From the NCBI GenBank assembly GCA_037178975.1, contig JASJZH010000001.1, positions 3,782,001 through 3,846,000 of the forward strand: a stretch of 64,000 bases of DNA, in the 5' to 3' direction. The position numbers were made by a program, and so were the translations under genes. This DNA is from Oscheius tipulae (lineage: Eukaryota; Nematoda; Chromadorea; Rhabditida; Rhabditidae). Under the pieces are notes generated by a model. That model was not told the DNA's origin, searched no databases, and saw nothing but the letters and a program-made list of their open reading frames with translations. Shown one piece after another: positions 23,301 through 32,060 of this stretch; the first letter of the stretch is position 1; each line of letters begins with the position of its first letter.

Positions 23301-25892
23301 AGATTTTGCTCTGGCAGCCTCGGAAATCGGCTTGAACTTGACCGGCATCAAAGGAAATTCCAGTCTGATTATCGATGCCTTCTCTCAAAACATCACTCTA
23401 ACAAACTTGGTCGACACGATGGTCGCCAACTTGGATGTCGAGGAAAATGTCAAATTGTGGTTCAACAACAAGATCTGGCCGTCGTATCCGATCTACTTGA
23501 ATGCGATGAGCAATGCCCTGCTGAGGATGTTAAGCCCTGACTATGGTGGGTATTCTCATCTTTCAGGCCATCTTCTTACAATTTTTCAAGTCATTGAGCC
23601 TTTAACAATAGTTTTCAGATCCGGAGAAGTTGGGAATCTTGACCATAAACCATCCAATGAACCAAACGGTCAATGAGGCTCTGAACAACAACGCCATGTG
23701 AGCTTCCTTCTCTTCTAACCAAAAAAACTGTTCCAGGCAAAAGCTGATAACGTTCCGAATCATACTTATTCTGATGGTGCTCTGTACAGTCCCCGCCGGA
23801 TTCACAGTTTTTCTGGTCGAAGACAGAAACAGTGGAAGTCTCCACATGCAAATGGTCTCCGGACTACGAAAGTCGACATACTGGCTGACTGGATACGTCT
23901 TCGACTTTCTCATCTACTTCCTCTCTTGTGTGACCATTCTGCTGATCTATCTGATCTTCGGAGTCAAGGAGTTTTCTTTCAGTGCCGAAGTCTTCTTCAG
24001 TTATCTCCTGCTGTTCGTGTTGTATGGGTAAGCTGATTTCTAATATCAGAAAATACAGAAGTTCAGACTGACTGCCATTCTGTGGGCTTACATTCTCCAG
24101 AGAAAGTTCACCATTGCCGCCCTTTCTTTTATCCTGATCTCAATCGGAACCTTCTTCCTCGGAGCGATCTCAACTCTGACAGTCATCATTATCGAACAGT
24201 TGATGCAAACCGACCCAACGATGGCCACAAGTCACAAAGTCTGTAGTTCCATCTTCCTCATTCTACCACAGTACAATCTCGGGATGGCGATCTTCCGAGG
24301 AGCGGCTGCCTATCAGCTCATGGTGGTCGGGAAACAGTTCTTAGGTTAGCATTCGTCGTCTGCAACAGCATTCCTTGCATTTCAGCTCAAGTGAATCGAA
24401 TGGATTTGGCCGACCAGCTTCCAATTCCGGGAGAACTAGACTGGGACATGATGGGACTCTACTGTACTGCTCTCCTTGCACACGTCTTTGTTGCCTTCCT
24501 CGTCCTGATAGTCTTAGAACACGGCTCTTTCGGATTCTTGAGACGAAGAGAAAAATCACATGCTGCAGCTCTGATGATAACCGAGAAGAAAGACGACGAT
24601 GACGACGTGCAGAGGGAAAGACTACGAGTCGATGGTCTGCTGGAAGGAGAGAGTCCCCTGATTGTCAGAGATCTGACTAAGGCCTTCTCGAAACAGCAAC
24701 TGGCTGTCAAGGGAGTCTCCTTTGCTGTGGATGGTGGAGAATGCTTCGGACTGCTCGGGCTCAATGGTGCTGGAAAGACTACAACCTTTGGTGGGTTAAA
24801 CTGGAGAAGTGCAGTCGAGTGAACCTCTTTTCAGGCATGTTAACAGGAAAGATATATGCGAGCGGAGGTACTGTAGCAATCAACGGCAGTTTGTAAGTGG
24901 TTTACTCTCTATCAAATACTAATATAAATCTTATAGAGTTGAAAGAGGAGCCTCTGTGGCGTTTGCTCAGGTCGGCTACTGTCCGCAGTTCGATGCATTA
25001 AATCCAATGCTGACTACCAAGGAGAATCTCGTCTTCTTTGCCAGAATCAGAGCTATTCCCGAAGAAGCCATCGAAGATCTGGCTGATCGGCTATTGAAGG
25101 CACTACATCTTCGACCCTATTCGAAAACTCTGACTTCTGCCTTGTCAGGAGGAAACAAAAGAAAGTTGTCGGTGGCTATTGCTCTAATCAGTCAGCCATC
25201 TCTCATCCTTCTGGACGAACCTTCGGCAGGAATGGACCCCGGCAGTCAGCAGTTTCTTTGGAAGGTAATCGAGAAGCTAAGGAAGAGTGGGAAGGCAGTA
25301 GTGATGACGTCTCATTCTATGGAAGAGTGCGAGGCTCTTTGTACCAGAATTGGTAAGAAAATATACAGTTTGTAATGAGAAACAAATTTAGCCATCATGG
25401 ATCGTGGTAAGATTCGATGTCTTGGAAGCAAGCAGCATTTGAAGAACAAGTACGTTTCAATGTTTGACTATCAGCCTCAAACTTTCTAATAGAATATCAA
25501 AAGCTCCATTCCAGATTCGGCGAGGGCTATTCTCTGACGTTGAAACTGGTCACCCTGGAGGAAATCGATCCTGCCAGGGTCCAGGTCAAACATGAGCTTC
25601 CTGTGGCCAGACTGGAAGCTATCCATTGCACTACACTATTTTATCACATTGATAGAGAGGCCACTTCTATAGCAGAGATCTTGAAGGCTGTCAATCGGGT
25701 CAGTAGTAATCATTGATCAACAAAAAATTTTTCAAGGTCAAAGCACATGTCCAGATGGAAGATTTTTCTCTGTCTCAGTCCACTTTGGACGATGTTTTTC
25801 AAACTCTTTCACAGCGGAGCGAGAGTACGAGTATTGTCTCGGTTCCCTCCGTGGGTCAACTAACGCAATCAACGAACATTTCCAACGAGTGA
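17387..25892 (+). CDS. Full-length ABCA-family lipid transporter
   Basis: ATP-binding cassette subfamily A transporter, expected to move lipids or sterols across the plasma membrane or endosomes. Start ATG 17387; exon 1 ([20 protein letters not shown]) joins at 17606 to [20 protein letters not shown], the conserved ABCA first membrane helix. A large glycosylatable loop follows, then TM helices (about 19830-20700), NBD1 (Walker [11 protein letters not shown] near 20995; [10 protein letters not shown]; Walker [12 protein letters not shown] near 21430), a second loop and TM block (about 22350-24500), and NBD2 (Walker [11 protein letters not shown] near 24760; [31 protein letters not shown] near 25205). 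The C-terminal regulatory region ends TQSTNISNE with TGA at 25890-25892. More than 25 short introns, over 2,000 residues. All nucleotide-binding motifs are intact in both halves. The exact orthologue within ABCA is not determined. Confidence 0.93.
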
Positions 25893-26538
25893 TCATTCCG
25901 GGCTACTACTGTTGATCAATTCACGGGTACTTCTATTTATTTGAAAAAAAACAGAGATCCTTCTCAATAAATCCGTCTATCTAATCTTTTCATATCAATC
26001 TTCTCTTCGAACGTTTATCTGCTCGAAAATGGTACTAACTCTAGAATTACCGGAAGGAAGAAGATGTTCCTTTCTCACCACAAGGGAACTCTAACCGCTG
26101 ATAAGGCAACCACAATCAAAAGCTGCAAACGTTGTCTGGAACGTAGTAGACCTGGAATAGTCTGTCTTCTAAAGATTGCAGGATTTCGAGGCGGAAACCC
26201 CAGATATCGTAATGTATGATGCTTTCATATTTCTGACTTTTTGAGCAATGTTTTTCACGAAACACTCCGAGATAAAAAAAAATGTCTCGTCTTGATAACG
26301 AATGCGTAGACAGTTTGCCTGCGGAAATTGTTCGTTTCGGTGACATGGGCTGTCTAATCTTTGTCTTTAAAATAGCTCGTAATCTCTCGGTTACTGTGCT
26401 CGAATGGTTTCGCTCCTTGTCCGACTGAGCAGATTATTAACGTCTTTATAATCTGCTCAGTACTAATGAATTTATCAGTTGCTTTGTACTAAGCGTCTCG
26501 CTCTTTCTTTGAACTTTTCAGCTATTTACACATTCAGG
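25893..26538. other. Intergenic region with ABCA poly(A) signal and a hairpin
   Basis: Holds AATAAA at 25966-25971 for the ABCA transcript and a perfect inverted repeat at 26424-26461. A minus-strand frame over 26346-26116 is open but has no recognisable product or splice support. The 3' part presumably contains the promoter of the secreted-protein gene, with an acceptor-like CTTTTCAG just before its 5'UTR. Confidence 0.5.
26424..26461. repeat. Perfect 14-bp inverted repeat (hairpin) upstream of secreted-protein gene
   Basis: Left arm ACTGAGCAGATTAT (26424-26437) and right arm ATAATCTGCTCAGT (26448-26461) are exact reverse complements around a 10-base loop. It lies about 80 bases before the start codon at 26539 and upstream of the likely splice acceptor. 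It could be a regulatory site or a stem in a non-coding transcript. Confidence 0.6.
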
Positions 26539-28172
26539 ATGAAGACTCTCATTCTTGTACTCGCCCTGGTGGTTAGCAATCTAGCTGATGAGGCAAATGA
26601 CCGTGGTACGAATGCGGCCCAAGTCGCCACTGCTGGATTGACTGCTGCTCGAAACTCTCAGCAAACGGGCTTCAACTCGGTACCCTATCTGACTCCTGCC
26701 AGCTACATGTCTCAATCGTTTGGCGTGATTGGGGGAATCTTGCGTTATTACCATGATGTGAAAAGTGGGGTCCTGCCCATACCATTTAAACATAGTTTCA
26801 GTGCAACAGGAGTTCAAGGCTGCCTTGACCCAACTCAACATGCGGTTTGACCAGCTCGAAGACGACATGAATCATCGTTTCGATCAGATCGCTGGCTTGA
26901 TCGACAGAAAGCAGTTTGAATCGGTAGCTATTTACAATGAGTGGTTGTACCAGCAAGGTTCAGGACATCACCGACCCGACGACGATTCTTTGGGGTGAAC
27001 TTCAAGCCTACGCCCAGTATCCCAACAACATGACCTTCGGTAATATGCAGTTTGAATGCATGAGACAGACCGCCTGGCAACTTGCCATGGTATATTCAGC
27101 TTTTAAGAAAAGTAGAATTGTTTCTCTAGAAAATTCGCAATCGTCTCTACGGCCCAGACAACACGTTGATGACTCAAATCCAGTCTGATCAGTACAGTAA
27201 CAGCTCTTTTATGGCAACAAAAGATGTCATCATGTTCCGGATGTTTCAACTGGTAACTGATCAGTTTTGACCAGTTAAATCAAACATGTAGATGATGGTT
27301 CAATCGTTCTGTATCGGAGTACAACACGGCCCTAATTATAACATTACCGGTGATTGGGAACTCTCCAGAATGTACAACATCTACTCGGCTTTGGTTAATA
27401 ACATAATCAATATGCGCGTCAAACAAGAAACTGACTATTTGTCCGCGGCTGGTCCAAGTATCTTCCAACAATGCGTTAGTTATCAAACTTGGTGTAACAT
27501 ATTTGGTCTAGGTTACGGGAACTAGCACGGGGTCTTACAGTACCTACGCTAATTGCATTAATTCCAAGCTTCGAAGTAATTTTCCATGGTAGGTCCTAAT
27601 CGTTAGTCAGTCCGAACGTCATTCTAGGGACCATTTTGGAGTGATCCTAGGCGAAAGTAGTTGCGTCAACGACCACATTGGGTTCAACGAAGCCGTTAGC
27701 TACAGAGGTCTAGATGGTGCAGGTCAAGGGTCTCAACCTTACTCGGTCTGGCAGCACAGCAATGGAAACGTCGTCGTCTTTGTCATTCGCTACTGGGCTC
27801 CAAATGATTCGGGATCTATGTACAGCCAATACACTGGATGCATGAAGTATGTAACCCCAGCGAGGGTGTGCAATTATTCTCACATTTTACAGAGATGCTT
27901 ACGACACAAATCCGGTAAAGTGGGCCAACTACATGAGCTGCGGTCAATCTTTCGACATTTTGTCCGATGACTGGTACTGCGGAAAATTCACAGTATATTA
28001 TGGAAGTAGCTCCGGCTATTTTGTTAATGGAGCTCAATATACTAAATCACTGCAATCAACTGGAACATCCTCAGCTGTCTGGCCTTACCCACAACGTCCA
28101 ACAACTGTTGCGTATGATCTTGGTTTCTGGGAGCGTCCTGTTCCAATCTCGCTGATTCCGATTCCTAATTGA
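26539..28172 (+). CDS. Secreted protein with coiled-coil segment, unknown family
   Basis: Start ATG 26539 (MKTLILVLALVVSNLADEAN; signal peptide 1-16). Exons joined by frame give a protein of roughly 400 residues: after an Asn/Gln-rich N-terminus comes a likely coiled coil (LNMRFDQLEDDMNHRFDQI). A Tyr/Asn-rich region follows (SFCIGVQHGPN, LSRMYNIYSALVNNIINM, RYWAPNDSGSMYSQYTGCM), then a C-terminal part with YMSCGQSFDILSDDWYCG. Stop TGA 28170-28172; AATAAA 28188-28193. Introns are very short; I place ones of about 34, 35, 39 and 40 bases (for example GTAGCT...GCAAG near 26925). Paired cysteines and Trp/Tyr richness suit an extracellular protein. I do not recognise the family and propose no function. 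The gene converges on SDR copy A. Confidence 0.7.
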
Positions 28173-28232
28173 ACAAACATTTCAATGAATAAAAAGGTTG
28201 AAGAAACTTGTTTATTGGATATTTTTAGACAA

Positions 28233-30077
28233 TTAGCGAGGATGCATGATTCCACGTCCTCCATCGACACGGAGCAGCTCTCCAGTTGTGAAAGAGCTCT
28301 GATTCGAGGCAAGGAAGAGGATTGCTTCAGCAACTTCTTCCACTTGACCGACTCTTCCCAAGGCATGGGTCATCTTTCCCTTCTCCAAGAAGGCAGCATA
28401 GGCCTCCTCGTCCATTCCGGCACGCTTGTGAACGTTGGTCACGATGACTCCCGGACTGAAAAACTGTTTTTATGAGAGGAATATCTCTGATCTTACCAGA
28501 CAGCATTGACACGGACACCGTTAGGAGCCATTTCGAGAGCCAGACATTTAGTGAACTGATCCAAGGCAGCCTTGGTCATGCAGTAGTAGGTTACTCCGGG
28601 GAACTGAAAGATTCTCATTTTCTATTAAAGGCAGGCTTGAATTCAGGTAAACCTCCGACTTACCGGGCAAGGTCCCGTGATGCTGGAAACATTGACGACA
28701 GTTCCCTTGGTTTTGATGATGTGGGGCAGAGCAGCCTTGGTCAGTCGGATGATGCTCCTGACATTAACCTCCATGATGGCATCGTAGTCCTCAATCGGGG
28801 CATCGAGAACAGAACCAGACTTGAGGATTCCTGCCGAGTTGATCAGAGTATCGATTTGTCCGAAGCTGGTGAGGGCCGTGTGGATGATATTCTGGATTAC
28901 GTCTTCTTGGCACACGTCTCCGACGACGATGGCGACCTGAAAATGACAATATTTCTGATCTAATTTTTTGTCAAATTGCATTTTCCAATTCCAGTAACGT
29001 GTTGTGCAAGGCCATTAGCCTAATTCCCAAAACAATGAATTTAGATCGCCAAAACACTTCCATCTGCAACGATGTTCTCTCTACATTTTCTACTATTCAC
29101 AGTCGTCTCTTGCTATGAGTTCCAGGTGTTTGAGAACGTTGATTTCCATGGTACTAGCTAGTTGAAAAATCCAAAAGCCGTCTAGGAAACAGATCATCTT
29201 TCTTTCTGAATCCCGACCATTGCTTGCAACTGCCGGACGATTGGGTCGGATTAATCAGTTCGGTGAACACTGAAGATCTGTGTCTCGTTTTATGTGATCA
29301 TCCGTACTGTAACGGCAAGTGTTTCTATGTGGGACCCCCGAATCCGGACTGTGACGGAAGCTGGTGCTGCCCCAATCACAAAGATCTACGAGAAAGTTGT
29401 GCCTTCAACGATAAGACAGCCTCGATTCGTTTGTGTTAATTTGTCAATAGCAGTATTGTAATTTTGAGGAGGCAAAGATTAGTGGGGTGTTAAAGTATTC
29501 GGGCCAGTTGATAGAAGTCATTAAACATGATTTTCCTTTTACTGTTCTTTGTTCTAAAGATCACCACTTGCATTACCGTTATCGCGTATGACAATGTCGG
29601 TCAGAGCGGTAAGTCAATCTCTCTATGCTAATACTAATTAATAGGACATTTGCACTGGCTTCAGACGTCTGCTTTACGCTCCCAGAGCAGTGGACTGGCA
29701 CTATAAGCTCTATCTATACCGGAGGAGAATGTATAATTGCGTGTAGTCAAGACGGTTGTGATGGACGTTGTGTCTCTAAGGGATCTGTGCTCCCAGACTG
29801 CGATGGAGTCTGGTGGTGTCCCAATCCCTTGGATCTACGTGAGAAATTCTCGTTCAACGATATGATTGTCTCTGTTCGTCGATGTTAACTCTTTGGGGAT
29901 ATAAAAAAGTCTCACCTGCTCTCCCTCTAGTCCTTGTTCAACGCATTCTTTCCACAGAGTCTGTAGTTCGTCGTTGTTTCTTCCACAGATCACCAAACTG
30001 TATTTCTCCTTGGCCAGACGAAGAGCAGCTCCGCGTCCGATTCCGGAGGAGGCTCCAGTCACAACGGCAACTTTCAT
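28233..30077 (-). CDS. Short-chain dehydrogenase/reductase, copy A (254 aa)
   Basis: Classical SDR oxidoreductase using NAD(P)(H); substrate unknown. Four exons: 30077-29916, 28936-28664, 28603-28497 and 28455-28233, together 765 bases including stop. Cofactor motif TGASSGIG at residues 7-14, structural NSAG motif (DTLINSAGI), catalytic NVSSITG serine region and YxxxK (Y152-CMT-K156), then C-terminal [19 protein letters not shown]. Start chosen at the Met of MKVAVVTG, since TGTTTCAG lies seven bases upstream and looks like a trans-splice or 5'UTR acceptor. Intron 1 (29915-28937) is 979 bp, far longer than the others, and contains two plus-strand crystallin-like genes. It is a tandem paralogue of the SDR at 30190-31691, with identical length and about half the introns. 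Confidence 0.88.
29072..29439 (+). CDS. Secreted beta/gamma-crystallin-like Cys-rich protein 1 (110 aa)
   Basis: Two exons, 29072-29150 and 29186-29439, with a 35-base GTACT...TCTAG intron. Signal peptide [14 protein letters not shown] is followed by [13 protein letters not shown], the first strand of a beta/gamma-crystallin Greek key (V.VFEN..F.G), then [17 protein letters not shown]. It ends [11 protein letters not shown], matching the crystallin FND+.SS+R ending. Eight or more cysteines suggest disulphide-stabilised secretion. Crystallin-fold secreted proteins often bind calcium, but I cannot trace a clear (N/D)(N/D)xx(S/T)S site here. The gene lies inside intron 1 of SDR copy A on the opposite strand, 87 bp before its paralogue. 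Confidence 0.6.
29527..29888 (+). CDS. Secreted beta/gamma-crystallin-like Cys-rich protein 2 (101 aa)
   Basis: Two exons, 29527-29608 and 29665-29888, with a 56-base intron. Signal peptide [15 protein letters not shown], then [49 protein letters not shown] and [13 protein letters not shown] at the end. It shares cysteine spacing, the PDCDG.W motif and the FND ending with crystallin-like protein 1. Using the nearer acceptor (AATTAATAG) instead would recover residues like TFALASDVC that align better with copy 1, but puts the exons out of phase. So the acceptor is uncertain, or one base has changed. It ends 27 bp before exon 1 of the antisense SDR gene. Confidence 0.55.
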
Positions 30078-30189
30078 TTTCTTCTGAAACATTCACAAGT
30101 TAAAAAAAGGAAAGCTTATGAAAAGTAGTAGTGGGGAGGTCCCAGAAACTCCAGAAAAAGTACGATCAAAAAAGTTTATTTAGAGGCTG

Positions 30190-31691
30190 TCAACGAGGAT
30201 GCATGAGTCCTCGACCACCATCAACTCGCAGAAGTTGACCCGTAGTGAATGAGCTCTGACTGGAGGCTAGGAACCAAATGGCTTCGGCGACTTCTGAAGC
30301 CTGTGCTGGTCTCCCAAGAGCATGGGTTGTTTTGCTTCTTTCCAAGAACTGAAACGCGTTTCAAAAGGAAATTAAAGAGACGGTGACATTGCGGGTCCAT
30401 TCCTGCATGGCGGAACGCGTTTTCAAATCGGATCCCGAACTTCAATCTTTCGCATTTTTCGGTGCTTTACACACATTTTCACAAGTTCTAAATATGTTTA
30501 ATCGATTCAGCGCCAAAAAACTACCCCACAAACGTCTATTTTGATGTCAAACATAGAGAGAATTATGAGGAAAATTGAGGAAACACTGTTCTTTTTTAGT
30601 TTTTCTAATTTTCTATAAATTTAGAAGACATGAAAGTGTGTTTAGAGCACCAAAACATTGATTTACAGGAAAGTTCGTCGCGGGACCCGATTTGAAAGCG
30701 CGTTCTGCTGTGCACCCATCCACCCGCAATGTCGCCCCTTTAATATCCGACCGCTTTGTACGTCTCCTCGTCTTGACCTCCTCTCTTGTGCAGATTGGTC
30801 ACTGTGACTCCGGGGTTGACAGAATTCACTCGGACACCCACAGGAGCCATTTCCAAGGCTAGACATTTGGTAAATTGGTCCAAAGCGGCCTTTGACATGC
30901 AGTAATAAGTCACAAATGGAAACTGAATCTTTTTGTGTTTGCGAAACAAGTGAGTTCTTACCGGACAGGGTCCATTAATGCTGCTGACATTAACCACAGT
31001 TCCTTTGGCCTCGACAATATGAGGAAGAGCCTGCTTTGTCAGTCGGACCACACTAAAGCGTCGCGGCCAATTTCCTGTTCAGACTAACCTCTTAACATTC
31101 ACGTCGAAGAGTTCATCGTAGACATCCATTCCACAGTCGATCACGGCCCCACTTTTTAAGATTCCCGCCGAGTTGATCTTCAACTTGGCTCACTATATGC
31201 GAAAGACAGAATACTTGCCAACGTGTCAATTTTGGAAAAGCGGTGGATTGTGTTCCCGATGACAGTTTGAGGGGCATCTGAGGCACGAAGGTCCACTGTG
31301 CTGAGACAGATCTAAAGAAAATCAAGAAAAAGCTGGAAAGGAGCTTACGTCAGATTCAGAGACTCCAGCAGCGACGCATTCCTCGGCAACTCCTTGGAGT
31401 GCCGTAAGATTTCTTCCTGTCAAAGAGATTTGGAACTTTTTCTTCGCGAAAAGAAGAGCTGTAGCACGACCAATTCCAGAGCTCGCGCCTGAAAGCAACC
31501 TATTCTCGTTCAAGGAGTCTTTTTCATGTGATGTATGAGCTGGGCTAGACCCTTAGAGAGCGTTATTAGTCTTGAAAATGACGGTGTGAGTACGAACGTT
31601 TGAGTTTGAAGTGAACACTACAGGTATTCAATGTCGATTGTTCGAGAATAAATAAAAAAGGCAACTGACCTGTGATGACTGCAACTGGCAT
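30190..31691 (-). CDS. Short-chain dehydrogenase/reductase, copy B (254 aa)
   Basis: Tandem paralogue of SDR copy A. Seven exons assembled by homology to A: 31691-31670, 31488-31349, 31311-31219, 31177-31089, 31052-30962, 30922-30752 and 30348-30190, 765 bases including stop. Motifs TG|ASSGIG (split by intron 1), INSAGI, NVSSINGPCP, TYYCMSKAAL (YxxxK) and the C-terminal [13 protein letters not shown] are intact. Intron 3 (31218-31178) is a GC-AG intron with GCAAGT donor. Intron 6 (30751-30349, 403 bp) begins GTCGGA, ends GTTTCAG and is almost filled by a MITE. Only two intron positions are shared with copy A. The start at 31691 begins a 22-base exon (MPVAVIT). Confidence 0.85.
30367..30748. 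mobile_element. MITE-like element inside intron 6 of SDR copy B
   Basis: Non-autonomous element of about 382 bp with imperfect terminal inverted repeats of about 60 bases. The plus-strand left end (GGAAATTAAAGAGACGGTGA, then CATTGCGGGT and on to AACGCG and CAAATCGG) matches the reverse complement of the right end ending at about 30748. It shares the 17-mer GTTTAATCGATTCAGCG (30496-30512) and flanking similarity with the element at 53446-53761. It encodes no protein. The ends reach to within a few bases of the 5' splice site and about 18 bases of the 3' splice site. No clean target-site duplication is seen; AAAGCG and AAACGCG at the two edges are a near match. Confidence 0.7.
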
Positions 31692-32060
31692 CTTTTTTTC
31701 AAAGAGTTCGTAGACCAAATAGCGGCCGCTCGAGATCGAGTAGCGATCAAGACGATCGATATGGGGTCATGATAAAAAAAGCCAATCAGAGACAAAGGTC
31801 ACACTGTAAGCCTTTGGTACGAACCAAAACAGATAGTTTTAGAAATTTATTGAATACGATTTTTTTGGAAGGTATTTACAACTTTTGGGCTTCTATCACA
31901 TGAAGTTGCATTATGCGGAAATCGTAAAAAAGGGGGATAGTCGAATCAGGAGGGATACCAGCCAGAGAGCTATTTTTCGATAAAGACGGGGGAGAACAAC
32001 CGCAATTGGTGGAAAGAAGTGTGTGCACAAGGAATGTTTTCGGATCACTGGGAGAAGGGA
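31692..32060. other. Short intergenic gap between SDR copy B and TULP4
   Basis: Upstream side of SDR copy B and downstream side of TULP4, both on the minus strand. AT-rich, no gene. A NotI-like GCGGCCGC lies near 31722, followed by a GATCGAGTAGCGATCAAGAC stretch. No other element is seen. Confidence 0.5.

Noticed and set aside
26116-26346. 76-codon minus-strand frame before the secreted gene
   Set aside because: No recognisable product, poor codon pattern and a run of T/A encoding low-complexity residues.
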